From NCBI GenBank assembly GCA_963745865.1, contig CAVUYZ010000003.1, forward strand, positions 496,001 through 560,000: 64,000 nt of DNA, given 5' to 3'. A program made the translations under genes and the position numbers. The DNA is from JAHEDH01 sp963745865. Its GTDB lineage: Bacteria; Actinomycetota; Acidimicrobiia; Spongiisociales; ZC4RG35. Each line of letters starts with the position of its first letter. Position 1 is the first letter of the stretch. Below are positions 1 to 8,307 of the stretch, piece after piece. The notes beneath the pieces are model-generated. The model was not told the origin of the DNA and searched no databases. It was given only the letters and a program-made list of their open reading frames with translations.

Positions 1-80
1 CCCGGCTGGGCATCGAGGATCATGGCCAGCCCGGTCCGTACGAGGTCCTGGTCGTCGGCGACGATCACGCGGAGCGTCAT
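1..80 (-). CDS. NarL/LuxR-type response regulator, N-terminus only (cut by window edge)
   Basis: Only the first 26 codons are inside the window. They read MTLRVIVADDQDLVRTGLAM and onward, the usual start of a CheY-like receiver domain: a hydrophobic first strand followed by the acidic DD pair that helps bind Mg2+. The ATG at 80-78 overlaps the TGA of the upstream histidine kinase (77-79) in an ATGA arrangement, so the two are translationally coupled and form a two-component pair. In this family a C-terminal GerE helix-turn-helix binds target promoters after Asp phosphorylation. That part lies outside the window, so the DNA-binding half is inferred from the partner kinase type. Confidence 0.85.
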   Translation of the reverse strand, partial: MTLRVIVADDQDLVRTGLAMILDAQP

Positions 81-1222
81 CCTGACCGTCCTCGTTTCGG
101 CAGGACCGCCTTCACCGTCCATCCCCGCCCTCGGTTCGGTCCTGCATCGAGCGTGCCGCCGTGGAGCGACGCCCGCTCGCTCATCCCGACGAGTCCGTAT
201 CCGGCTGACGACTTCGGGTCTGCGTAGGAGGCGTCTCCGTCGTCGGCGATCGTGACGACGATGTCCCGGTCGCCGCCCTCGACACGGACCATGATTCCGG
301 TTGCTCGCCGGGCGTGGCGGCGGGCGTTGGTCGTGGCCTCCTGGGCGATCCGGAACACCGACGTCTGGATGGACGGGGCGACATCGTCGAGATCTCCTTC
401 CATCTCCAGCTGGATGGGCGGGTGTCGGCCGTCACCGGTGAGAGCCTGGAGGTCGCTGAGACGCTTCTGAGGGCTGGGCTCGTCGTCGCCGCGTCGAAGC
501 ACCCCGACGATGGTGCGCATCTCTGTGAGTGTGCGGCTCGCTTCGGTCTTGATGGTCTTCAGCGCCCGGGCCGATGCTTCGGGATCCGACACGGCGAGGG
601 CCCAGCCGGCCTCGGCTTGGATCGCGATCGCCGACACGTGGTGTGCGACCGTGTCGTGCAGTTCCCTGGCGAGTTGTTCGCGTTCGAACGATTTCGCTTC
701 CGCGATCGCCCGCTCCTGTGCTCGCTCGCGGAAACGGACGGCGGCGCCCAACGCCGAGGGGAACAGCAGGAAGGCGAATCCGGCCGCCGTGAGTGCGGCG
801 CCCTCCGGGAAGAAGACCATGTTCGTCACGTGAGGCACGCTCATGATGCTCAGTCCGACGATCGCGTCGCGTCCTGATCCCCATCGGAACAGGGCGTAGG
901 GGAAGACGATCAGCAGCGCCATCGTGTACAAGCCGGGTGAATCCCGCCCGACTGCGATGGCCGCGATGTCGAGGCCGGCGATCACGCTCCAGGCCACGGC
1001 CACCGACATCAGCGGATGGGTGCGTCTCCACAACAGGGCGACGATCGGCACCAGCTGTAGTGCCAAGGCGACCGGACGCCACACCAGCTCTTCTCGGGTG
1101 ACACCTTCGATCAGTGCGAGAGCGACCAGGACTCCGACCAGCACCCAGTCCCTCCAAACGCGATGGGGCGGATTCGGTTCGCGGGGCTCGGCCCAGAGCG
1201 ACCTGAGGGCGTCGATCAACAC
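77..1222 (-). CDS. Sensor histidine kinase, NarL/HisKA_3 family
   Basis: Membrane histidine kinase of the DesK/NarX type. The N-terminal half holds five or six hydrophobic segments. These are followed by the dimerisation helix with phospho-acceptor His in RELHDTVAHHVSAIA (about residue 189), then a compact HATPase_c domain with an N-box (QEATTNARRHA) and a glycine box (AGYGLVGMSERA). The frame stays open upstream to 1405, but that would overlap the divergent gene starting at 1395. The GTG at 1222 places the first residues just before the membrane region and is preferred; no clear ribosome binding site separates the options. It is coupled by ATGA to a response regulator that runs off the window. 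The signal sensed is unknown because there is no recognisable extracellular domain. Confidence 0.85.
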   Translation of the reverse strand: MLIDALRSLWAEPREPNPPHRVWRDWVLVGVLVALALIEGVTREELVWRPVALALQLVPIVALLWRRTHPLMSVAVAWSVIAGLDIAAIAVGRDSPGLYTMALLIVFPYALFRWGSGRDAIVGLSIMSVPHVTNMVFFPEGAALTAAGFAFLLFPSALGAAVRFRERAQERAIAEAKSFEREQLARELHDTVAHHVSAIAIQAEAGWALAVSDPEASARALKTIKTEASRTLTEMRTIVGVLRRGDDEPSPQKRLSDLQALTGDGRHPPIQLEMEGDLDDVAPSIQTSVFRIAQEATTNARRHARRATGIMVRVEGGDRDIVVTIADDGDASYADPKSSAGYGLVGMSERASLHGGTLDAGPNRGRGWTVKAVLPKRGRSG

Positions 1223-1394
1223 GGGGGGCAGCGTAACCCGGGGTGGGCCGGCAGTCGTCGGCCGAAAGTACGAGACGCGAATCGACCGTGGGACGACTCG
1301 GGACTGCCCCTGAGCCTGATGTGCCGATCGGCGAGATGCGACATCGTGGAGCCAGCCCCTTGAACGAGGGGAAACGCAAGCGAAAGGCAATGTC

Positions 1395-2084
1395 ATGCAA
1401 TCCATTCAGAAGATGGGCGGAATCGGCGCCCTGATCGCCGCCGGCACGTTCGTCGTCGGCCTCACCATGTTCGCCACCCTCCTCATGGACTTCGTGTCGA
1501 CCACCGACCCGTCGGCGGCGGTCGAGTTCATCGCCGACAACCAGCTGCCGCTGTATGTGTGGAACATCACGATCATGATCGTGTTCGGGATCGTCCTCGT
1601 TCCGCTCGTGCTGGCGATCGGAGATCGCCTCAGAGATGCGCACTCGCCGCTGGCGCGGGTCGCCTCGGTCTTCGGGCTCATCTGGTCGGGCGTGATCATC
1701 TCCACGGGGATGATCGTCAACATCGCCTATGCGACGGTCACCAGCCTCCAGGCCACCGACCCCGAAATGGCGTCGACGGTGTGGGCAGGCCTCGATGCCG
1801 TGACCAACGGCCTCGGTGGAGGAAACGAGATCCTCGGCGGAGTGTGGGTGCTGGGAGTCAGCATCGTCGCCCTGCGTGAGCGGCTGTTCGCCCGCTGGAT
1901 CAACCACCTCGGTGTGGTCATGGGCGTCGCCGGGCTCGTCACCGTCGTCCCGGCACTCGAGAACGTGGGTGCGGTCTTCGGCCTCGGCCTGATCGTCTGG
2001 TTCACCGCCCTCGGACGCACGCTGATCAAGGACGCACGCGGGTCGCTGAACGACCCACGCCCCGCTACTTCGCTCGGCGTCTGA
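1395..2084 (+). CDS. Multi-pass membrane protein, DUF4386-like
   Basis: A 229-residue protein with about six hydrophobic helices and very few charged residues, ending in a short polar tail. Length and pattern resemble the DUF4386 family of uncharacterised membrane proteins. This is a resemblance by eye, not a demonstrated hit. A GAAAGG motif lies 7 bases before the ATG. The gene is divergent from the histidine kinase, and about 170 bp between them must carry both promoters. No enzymatic motif is visible and no function is assigned. Confidence 0.7.
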   Translation: MQSIQKMGGIGALIAAGTFVVGLTMFATLLMDFVSTTDPSAAVEFIADNQLPLYVWNITIMIVFGIVLVPLVLAIGDRLRDAHSPLARVASVFGLIWSGVIISTGMIVNIAYATVTSLQATDPEMASTVWAGLDAVTNGLGGGNEILGGVWVLGVSIVALRERLFARWINHLGVVMGVAGLVTVVPALENVGAVFGLGLIVWFTALGRTLIKDARGSLNDPRPATSLGV

Positions 2085-2110
2085 TCCCCGGACAAGCAAG
2101 GAGACCCAAC

Positions 2111-2176
2111 ATGACATCCACCGACATCCGAACGAACCGAGGCACACTGGACGGCCTCGTCAGCCATGCGTACTAG
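2111..2176 (+). CDS. Possible 21-residue mini-ORF with strong ribosome binding site
   Basis: An AAGGAGA Shine-Dalgarno sequence (2098-2104) sits at good spacing before an ATG. That ATG opens a 21-codon frame, MTSTDIRTNRGTLDGLVSHA plus Tyr, ended by TAG. It lies 26 bases after the DUF4386-like gene. It could be a short leader or peptide gene, but it equally looks like the N-terminus of a longer protein truncated by a deletion. No family is recognised. Support rests only on the ribosome binding site. Confidence 0.3.
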   Translation: MTSTDIRTNRGTLDGLVSHAY

Positions 2177-2207
2177 GTACGCAGCCCGGATAGAAGGAAC
2201 CAAAACC

Positions 2208-2744
2208 GTGTCGAAGCAAACTCAGTCCCATCCTCCAGCGACCACGGACACCTCGGATGCCAGACGCCCAGAGGGAGCTCGTCGGCATGGTCGGGAGCGC
2301 CGCTCACTCTCTGAGTACGTCGAGCGACGAAACGGCGTCCCGCTCGGATCGCCCGGCTCGCTCCGCGAGATGCTCCGCCGTTCGTTGGGCGCCGACACCC
2401 TGGGTGGGTTCTGGCGACATTGGAATCCGATCTGGGGCTACTACCTCGGCAGGTACGTCAACTCGCCGCTCCGCAGGGTCATGCCGTCCGGCGTCTCTGT
2501 GGTTCTCACGTTCATCGTCAGCGGCTTGATCCATGACCTCGCGATCTCGCTGGTCGCCGGTTCCCCGACATTCCTCTTCGCGCCATGGTTCGCCCTGGTC
2601 GGGTCGATGGTCGTCATCGGTCGACGATTTGGGCTCCGGTACCCGTTTCGGGCGTGGTCGGTGCGGGCGAGCATCAACGTGGGTTTCGTCGGCGGTGCCT
2701 TCGGGATCGTGACGGTCGGCAGATGGCTGATCGGTCTCTCGTGA
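2208..2744 (+). CDS. MBOAT-like membrane acyltransferase family protein, short form
   Basis: The segment GFWRHWNPIWGYYLGRYV followed by SGLIHDL (His at about residue 105) matches the signature of membrane-bound O-acyltransferase and wax-synthase-like proteins, where a conserved His sits in a membrane helix. The protein is about 178 residues, much shorter than the 400-500 residues usual for MBOAT enzymes. It lacks the N-terminal group of transmembrane helices. It is therefore either a minimal MBOAT-like protein or the surviving C-terminal half of a longer gene. The GTG at 2208 is preferred because an AGAAGGA motif precedes it; the longer frame from 2166 overlaps the mini-ORF upstream. Catalytic activity is unproven. 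Confidence 0.6.
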   Translation: MSKQTQSHPPATTDTSDARRPEGARRHGRERRSLSEYVERRNGVPLGSPGSLREMLRRSLGADTLGGFWRHWNPIWGYYLGRYVNSPLRRVMPSGVSVVLTFIVSGLIHDLAISLVAGSPTFLFAPWFALVGSMVVIGRRFGLRYPFRAWSVRASINVGFVGGAFGIVTVGRWLIGLS

Positions 2745-2896
2745 CCGACGACAGGGCCGGTCGCTGTCGGATTTCAAACAGGGTGCGCAGGAGCGGGTGC
2801 TCGCAATGGAAGCAACACCACTCAGGCGGCGCCGCTAGGCGCCCCGTGCACAACAAGGACGGACATGACAGAGATGGATCCACATCGGGGCCGTCT

Positions 2897-3070
2897 ATGG
2901 CGTCCGGGGAAAACCCGAAGGTCATGCGCCCGATGTTCAAATCACTCTTGCCCGACAGCGGGGTGGTCGGAACGAACATCGCCGGCACGGTTGAAGCGGT
3001 GGGTTCAGACGTGACCGACCTGAGCGAGGATGACGAGGTGTTCGGTTCATGCCAGGGAGCCTTCGCCGAG
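2897..3070 (+). pseudogene. Fragment of a medium-chain (zinc-type) dehydrogenase/reductase
   Basis: About 58 codons in one frame read like an internal piece of an NAD(P)-dependent alcohol dehydrogenase or quinone oxidoreductase. They contain VVGTNIAGTVEAVGSDVT, then DEVFGSCQGAFAE, which correspond to the GxDxAGxVxAVG and GDEVFG signatures near the catalytic domain. No start codon region, nucleotide-binding domain or C-terminus of the family is present. The frame runs into unrelated sequence on both sides. It is a decayed remnant, and the surrounding 2745-3281 holds no other supportable gene. Confidence 0.6.
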
Positions 3071-3281
3071 CCCTTGATCGGCTCCCGTTCGTGTCAGGTG
3101 CCGTCAGAGGTCCGGGTTCGCGTCGATGGACTCCATCGGGTGACAGCCTTATCCTCGCCTCGGTGACGAACCAGCGCCCGTCCCAATGGCCGATGTCCAA
3201 CTCATGGCTAGACCTGGGTCGATCCTCTTCCCCGAACCTGCCCATAGCGGCACAATGCGCTGGCCGGGCTGACGACCGCGT

Positions 3282-3953
3282 TCATGCCGCTTGCGTCATC
3301 CAACCCGAGATGTGGCCTGACAGTTCGGCGTAGACATCCCCGTCTTGCCTTCCGGGTACCGAGAACCCGTGACTCGCCGATTCGACGGTCCGAAGCGTCG
3401 CCCGAGCACCGATACTGTCGGTCACCTGCTGGATCTGACCGGCGTCTCCCAGAGCATCTGATGTACCTTGCACGAACAGCAATCGGGTAGTTCCAGCCGA
3501 CAGGTGAGCAGCGTTCTCCATTGCTCCCTTCAAGGGGAATCCCAACATGATCACACCGCGCACATGAGGGATCGGCGTCTCCGAATTCGTCACCGAAGTC
3601 AAGAGTCCGCTCACTGAGTGACCACCAGCGAATAGCGGTAGATGAGGAACCGCTGTTGCAGCAGCTTCCACGGCGGCCCTGATAGTTGCGACAAGCACAT
3701 CATCGGCGTCCGTGGGCAGATCCGAATACGGCACAAAGTCTTGGCGGTCTGAATACGGGTACTCGAAACGGAAGGTGGCTACCCCTGCAGACGTCAGCGC
3801 CTCGCTGAGGCCAGCCATGAACGGGACTCGCATGGTGGACCCCGACCCGTGACCGAGAACAAACAATGAATGTGCTCGCTCTGGACAATCCAGTATCGCT
3901 GAAACAATGCCAATCTCAGGAGAAACGACGACCTCGATGAGCTCAGATCTCAA
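3282..3953 (-). CDS. Alpha/beta hydrolase, KANL3/Tex30-like
   Basis: A 223-residue cytosolic hydrolase. It shows the oxyanion-region motif LGHGSGSTM after the first strands and the nucleophile elbow GGHSVSG. The C-terminal part contains ESASHGFSVP, which supplies the catalytic His. The order and length fit the KANL3/Tex30 (dienelactone-hydrolase-like) group. The open frame reaches 4415, but its first 154 codons cross the tRNA remnant and read as low-complexity non-protein sequence. The TTG at 3953 is chosen because a GAGAGG motif lies 9 bases upstream and translation becomes protein-like there. It lies between the decayed region and the tRNA fragment. The substrate is unknown. Confidence 0.75.
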   Translation of the reverse strand: MRSELIEVVVSPEIGIVSAILDCPERAHSLFVLGHGSGSTMRVPFMAGLSEALTSAGVATFRFEYPYSDRQDFVPYSDLPTDADDVLVATIRAAVEAAATAVPHLPLFAGGHSVSGLLTSVTNSETPIPHVRGVIMLGFPLKGAMENAAHLSAGTTRLLFVQGTSDALGDAGQIQQVTDSIGARATLRTVESASHGFSVPGRQDGDVYAELSGHISGWMTQAA

Positions 3954-4132
3954 ACCGGACCGCCTCTCAACAATGATGACCAGCTGTCTTTCCCTCCCGA
4001 GGTTAGGCACACATGCCCGCCCAACCTGGTCACGTCCAGCGGCACGGGGCAAAGCTGTCACCCTCCGGACAAAAGCCCGCATGAACACTGACTTCCTGGC
4101 ACCGGCCGACACGGTCCGATACCTCGCTCTCG

Positions 4133-4186
4133 ATTGAGGGCCTCGTGGGATTTGCGGCCCGGGAGGTTCAAGTCCTCTCTCCGACA
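4133..4186 (+). pseudogene. 3' half of a tRNA-Leu(GAG) gene (possible attachment-site remnant)
   Basis: From inside the anticodon loop onward this looks like the 3' half of a class II tRNA. It has TTGAGGG with GAG anticodon, the 3' anticodon strand CCTCG, a long variable arm around GATTTGCGGCCC, and a T-arm with stem GGAGG and loop TTCAAGT paired to CCTCT. It ends with acceptor strand CTCCGAC and discriminator A, followed by CCG rather than CCA. The matching 5' acceptor GTCGGAG and D-arm are absent upstream, so it cannot fold as a full tRNA. Such 3' tRNA halves are typical of the duplicated end of an integrated element. No integrase is visible within this window. Confidence 0.55.
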
Positions 4187-4457
4187 CCGAACAGGGGGGT
4201 GCAGCCCACCGCTTCTCATTCCCGAATCGGTGGGGTTGTGTCGTTGGAGACTTCCCTGTTCGGGTGATGGGTATCCAACACGGACGCAGCGGTGCGAGTT
4301 GCCGGAGCGGGCGATCTTCTGGCGATCGAGGGCCTGTGCTCGGCTCGTCACGACGGCGCCTCGATTTCCCGACCGGCATGGGCTGGCTCCGAGTCGAATT
4401 GATCAGATCCACCAAGATTGGGATTGGCTGGGCCGCCCAGTGGGTAGCACAGCGAAC

Positions 4458-6812
4458 ATGGCACAGTCACAGACAATCCGAGCCCGTCAGAGTCGAGGGA
4501 TCGACGTCCAAGACATCGATCGATGGTGGCGGGCGGCCAACTATCTCTCGGCCGGCCAGATCTATCTTCGCGACAACCCTCTCCTCGCACGGCCCATCAG
4601 GCCAGGCGACATCAAGCGCCGACTGCTCGGTCACTGGGGCACGAACCCGGGGATCAACCTGGTCTGGGCGCACGTCAACCGCATCATCATCGAGCGGGAC
4701 GTGTCGACGATCTTCATCTGCGGGCCTGGCCACGGGGGCCCGGCGGCGATCGCCAATCCCTGGCTGGAGGGCACCTACGGGGAGATCTATCCCGAGGTCG
4801 GCTGGAGCGTGGATGGCTTGCGACGGCTCTTCGAGCAATTCAGCTTCCCGGGCGGCGTGCCTTCCCACGCCGCCCCGGAGACGCCTGGCTCGATCCACGA
4901 AGGGGGAGAGCTGGGGTACAGCCTGGCCCATGCACAGGGCGCGTCCTTCGATGCCCCCGGCGACCTCGTCGTGGTGATGATCGGCGACGGTGAGGCGGAA
5001 ACGGCCCCCCTAGCGGGAAGCTGGCCGGGCCACCGGTTTCTCACCCAAGACGATGGAGTCGTCCTGCCGGTACTCCATCTCAACGGGTACAAGATCGCCA
5101 ATCCGACCGTCTTCGCCCGAATGCCCGAATCCGAGGTGCGTCAGTTCTTCGCCGGCCAGGGCTACGAGCCGTGGTTCGTGTCGGGCGACGAGCCGATGGC
5201 GGTCCACGAGGAGCTCATGGTCACTCTCGACGACATCGCCGACCGGTCGTTGGGCCCCGGACGGCGGAACCGGCCGGTGTTGGTGCTCCGAACTCCCAAG
5301 GGCTGGACCGGTCCCGGCGTCATCGATGGAGTCCAGATCGAGGGGACGTTCCGCGCTCATCAGGTGCCGATCGGACACGATCTCGGGGACGATCGCCTGG
5401 CGGGCGAACTCGATCGATGGATGCGCCGTTACCGCCCCGAGGAGCTCTTCGCCGAGGATGGAGTCCCGGCACAGGAGCTCGATCGGTTGCGGCCCGACCG
5501 AGACCGGCGAATGAGCGCCAACCCGCGAACCAACGCCGGACTCATCTCTCGACCGCTGGATCTGCCCGAACCCGGCCTTCACGCCGTCGACGTCCCGTCA
5601 CCCGGACTGAGAAGCGCAATGAGGGCGCTCGGGCGATACCTCCGCGACGTCATTGAGGCGAACGGCGACCGATTTCGACTCTTCGGTCCGGACGAGGTCG
5701 AGAGCAATCGACTCGACAGCGTCTTCGACGCGACGGGCCGTCGATGGCCGATGGACACCGAGGAGGACGACGCACATCTGTCACCTCGGGGCCGAGTGAT
5801 GGAGGTGCTCTCGGAGCATCTCTGTCAGGGATGGCTCGAGGGGTACCTGCTCACCGGGCGGCACGGGGTGTTCACGTCGTACGAGGCGTTCATCCACATC
5901 GTGGACTCCATGTTCAACCAGCACGCCAAGTGGTTGGAGTCCTCGCGGCGGGTCGAATGGCGCGAGCCGGTGCCGTCTCTCAACTACGTCCTGAGCTCAC
6001 ACGTGTGGCGTCAGGACCACAACGGGTTCAGTCACCAGGATCCCGGGTTCCTCGACGTCGTTGCCAACAAGCGGCCCGACGTCGTGAGGATCTATCTGCC
6101 CCCGGACGCGAACACTCTGCTGGCGACGATGGACACCTGCTTGCGCAGTCGTGATCTGGTGAACCTCGTGATCGCCGGCAAGCAGCCTGAGCCGCAGTAT
6201 CTCGACTCGTCGGAGGCGAGGAGGCACCTCGAGCGGGGGCTGTCGGTCTGGGACTGGGCAGGGTCGGAGACGGAGAAGTCGCCGGCCGAGGTCGTGTTCG
6301 CATCCGCGGGCGACGTCCCCACGAAGGAGGCGCTGGCGGCTGCCCGCCTCCTTGCAGGAGAAACCGACCTTTCCGTGCGAGTGGTCAACGTCGTGGATCT
6401 GTTCAGGCTCACGTCCCCCGCCAAGCACCCTCACGGGATGCCTGATGAGGACTACGACGAGGTCTTCCCCTCCGACGTCCCGACCATCTTCGCCTTCCAC
6501 GGATACCCCTGGCTCATCCACCGACTCACCCATCATCGCCACAACCAGTCGCGCGTGCACGTTCATGGTTACGACGAAGAGGGGACGACGACCACGCCGT
6601 TCGACATGCTGGTCAGGAACAGACTCGACAGGTTCCATCTCGTATTGAACGCCCTCGACCGGATGTCCCGAGCGCGTCAAGAGCGCCTGACGGAGACCCG
6701 TGATCTGTGTCTGGCTCGCCTCGAGGCCCACGCCACCCACATCCGCGCCACCGGCGAGGACCTTCCCGACATCGACGACGCCGCGGTGTCGAGGCACGGT
6801 TTCGGGAGCTGA
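4458..6812 (+). CDS. xfp: Xylulose-5-phosphate/fructose-6-phosphate phosphoketolase
   Basis: Thiamine-diphosphate enzyme that splits xylulose 5-phosphate (or fructose 6-phosphate) with phosphate to acetyl phosphate plus glyceraldehyde 3-phosphate (or erythrose 4-phosphate). The 784 residues match the family's usual 790-800. Visible signatures are GPGHGGPA and PGSIHEGGELGYSLAHA in the N-terminal domain, and GDGEAETAPLAGSW at about residue 175, which binds the diphosphate and Mg2+. LPVLHLNGYKIANPT follows, and TGRHGVFTSYEAFIHIVDSM and SHVWRQDHNGFSHQDPG lie in the later domains. The frame is open to 4134 across the tRNA remnant, but family homology begins at the ATG at 4458. It is a single-gene unit. 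It suggests a phosphoketolase shunt making acetyl phosphate. Confidence 0.95.
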   Translation: MAQSQTIRARQSRGIDVQDIDRWWRAANYLSAGQIYLRDNPLLARPIRPGDIKRRLLGHWGTNPGINLVWAHVNRIIIERDVSTIFICGPGHGGPAAIANPWLEGTYGEIYPEVGWSVDGLRRLFEQFSFPGGVPSHAAPETPGSIHEGGELGYSLAHAQGASFDAPGDLVVVMIGDGEAETAPLAGSWPGHRFLTQDDGVVLPVLHLNGYKIANPTVFARMPESEVRQFFAGQGYEPWFVSGDEPMAVHEELMVTLDDIADRSLGPGRRNRPVLVLRTPKGWTGPGVIDGVQIEGTFRAHQVPIGHDLGDDRLAGELDRWMRRYRPEELFAEDGVPAQELDRLRPDRDRRMSANPRTNAGLISRPLDLPEPGLHAVDVPSPGLRSAMRALGRYLRDVIEANGDRFRLFGPDEVESNRLDSVFDATGRRWPMDTEEDDAHLSPRGRVMEVLSEHLCQGWLEGYLLTGRHGVFTSYEAFIHIVDSMFNQHAKWLESSRRVEWREPVPSLNYVLSSHVWRQDHNGFSHQDPGFLDVVANKRPDVVRIYLPPDANTLLATMDTCLRSRDLVNLVIAGKQPEPQYLDSSEARRHLERGLSVWDWAGSETEKSPAEVVFASAGDVPTKEALAAARLLAGETDLSVRVVNVVDLFRLTSPAKHPHGMPDEDYDEVFPSDVPTIFAFHGYPWLIHRLTHHRHNQSRVHVHGYDEEGTTTTPFDMLVRNRLDRFHLVLNALDRMSRARQERLTETRDLCLARLEAHATHIRATGEDLPDIDDAAVSRHGFGS

Positions 6813-6817
6813 GGCTT

Positions 6818-6843
6818 GGGAGTCGATCGTTTGTGGCACTCCC
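6818..6843 (+). terminator. Weak hairpin after phosphoketolase
   Basis: GGGAGT (6818-6823) and ACTCCC (6838-6843) form a 6-bp stem with a 14-base loop just after the phosphoketolase stop. There is no T tract, only TCTCG, so intrinsic termination is uncertain. Confidence 0.25.
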
Positions 6844-6883
6844 TCTCGAGTATCGATGATGGCACCGAGCCCAGGAGACGACG

Positions 6884-7058
6884 ATGACCGTTCGCGGTGG
6901 CAGCGACGAAGTCCGCCGCCAACTCCCGATGGGGGAGCGGGTCAGACAGGAATCGGCACGAGAATGGTGACGAACAAAGTCGTCAAGCAGCAAAGGAGAA
7001 GGCCGACAAGCAGGGCCGAGCGGTCAGAGGCCTGCAAGGGACAATCGAAGACCGCTGA
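6884..7058 (+). CDS. Possible small protein gene, apparently frameshifted
   Basis: An AGGAGA motif (6873-6878) precedes an ATG at 6884 that gives 28 codons and then stops. Skipping one base near 6956 would join it to a lysine/glutamine-rich frame (DEQSRQAAKEKADKQGRAV) that ends at 7058, giving about 57 residues. The composition of both halves is protein-like and hydrophilic. No family is recognised, so this is a weak candidate. The rest of the 6813-7181 gap shows nothing else. Confidence 0.25.
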
Positions 7059-7181
7059 CGGCAGTCTTGTCTCGTCCGATCGCGGGTGTCCTTCGTTCTC
7101 GGCGGTGGGCCAATCCGGTGTGGACAGTCGGGACCGACACCCCACCCGGGACGGCCGAGGTCCGGTCGGCGACGTGAGACG

Positions 7182-8243
7182 GTGACGACGGTGAGCGGGA
7201 CAGACGCCATCGATCTCGACGGCGTCGATTCAGGAGACCATCCGGCGATCGCCGCAGCGGCCGGTCTGACGTACGTGGTTGGCGACGCTTCGGGGTTCCG
7301 CCGCATACGGAGGGGCAAGGGCTTCTCGTACGTGAACGCCGATGGAGAGGTCGTCGGAGAGAAGACTCGGGCCCACATCGAGTCGATGGCTATCCCGCCG
7401 GCGTGGAACGACGTCTGGATCTCTCGGGACGAGGATGCTCATCTGCAGGTCGTAGGGTACGACGAGGCCGGGCGAAAGCAGTACATCTACCACCCGAGAT
7501 GGGAGGCGGCGCGGGACCAGGTGAAGTTCGATCGACTCGGATCGTTCGCGAGAGGGTTGCTCGACTTCCGAAAGCGGGTCGATCACGACCTGCGCCGTGG
7601 GGGACTCGATCGCGAGAAGGTGGTGGCGCTCGCCGCCTCGGTCCTGGACCGAACCCTCATTCGCGTCGGCAACCGCCGATATGCCGAAGAGAACGAGACG
7701 TATGGTCTCACCACGCTGACCAACGGGCACGTGGAGGTTGCCAACGATCGAGTCCGCTTCGACTTTTCGGCAAAGGGAGGGGCGCAGCGACAGTCAGCAG
7801 TGGAGGATCGGCGACTCGCCCGACTCATTTCACAGTGTCGTGACATCCCCGGCGAGACGCTCTTCACCTACCCGATCGACGACTCCATCAGGTCCGTGAG
7901 CTCGAGCGACGTCAATGACTACGTGTCAGGCATCATCGGAGAGGGCGTGACCGCGAAAGACTTTCGCGTCTGGGGGGCAACCACGACCGTGGCTCGTCTG
8001 CTGGCATCGAGGGGGACGAACGGAGACACGGACTCGGGTGCCCCGCTGTTGGAGGCGATCGACGCCGCCGCGGAGAGAATCGGGAACACGAGAGCGGTTT
8101 GCCGGACGTCGTATGTCCACCCGACGGTCGTCGATGCGTTCGAGGACGGGGCGCTGACGACCGCATGGAAACGCTCCCGGACCGGCCGCTGGCTGGACCG
8201 GGCGGAGTCCACCGTGCGATACCTCCTGACCGAGGGGAGTTGA
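7182..8243 (+). CDS. DNA topoisomerase IB (poxvirus-like, bacterial)
   Basis: Relaxes supercoiled DNA by cutting one strand and forming a 3'-phosphotyrosyl bond, without ATP or Mg2+. The N-terminal DNA-clamp domain contains GLTYVVGDASGFRRIRRG and the catalytic domain follows. Active-site elements of the family are visible. They are RTLIRVGNRRYAEENETYGL (first catalytic Arg), FSAKGG (catalytic Lys), KDFRVWGATT (second Arg) and the nucleophile Tyr in CRTSYVHP at about residue 311. Length of about 353 residues fits bacterial members. The GTG at 7182 is chosen over the open frame to 7086, whose translation is not protein-like; the GTG at 7191 is equally possible. Bacterial copies are accessory to type IA and gyrase enzymes and are scattered phylogenetically. 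Confidence 0.93.
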   Translation: MTTVSGTDAIDLDGVDSGDHPAIAAAAGLTYVVGDASGFRRIRRGKGFSYVNADGEVVGEKTRAHIESMAIPPAWNDVWISRDEDAHLQVVGYDEAGRKQYIYHPRWEAARDQVKFDRLGSFARGLLDFRKRVDHDLRRGGLDREKVVALAASVLDRTLIRVGNRRYAEENETYGLTTLTNGHVEVANDRVRFDFSAKGGAQRQSAVEDRRLARLISQCRDIPGETLFTYPIDDSIRSVSSSDVNDYVSGIIGEGVTAKDFRVWGATTTVARLLASRGTNGDTDSGAPLLEAIDAAAERIGNTRAVCRTSYVHPTVVDAFEDGALTTAWKRSRTGRWLDRAESTVRYLLTEGS

Positions 8244-8307
8244 CCGAAGCGAGGCTCCGGCCTCCCGCCCGAGTTTGGAACCGCCTCGGGCAGGGTATTC
8301 GGTCGAC

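Noticed and set aside
432..2147. 571-residue minus-strand open frame
   Set aside because: It is antisense to the DUF4386-like gene and overlaps the histidine kinase in another frame. The translation is Arg/Asp/His-rich with no family motif, as expected for a shadow in GC-rich DNA.
3954..4415. N-terminal extension of the alpha/beta hydrolase to 4415
   Set aside because: The extension translates through the tRNA-Leu fragment, is low in protein-like sequence, and lacks a ribosome binding site. The TTG at 3953 fits better.
4134..4457. Longer start for phosphoketolase
   Set aside because: The extra 108 codons cover the tRNA fragment and are not part of the family, whose homology begins at the ATG at 4458.
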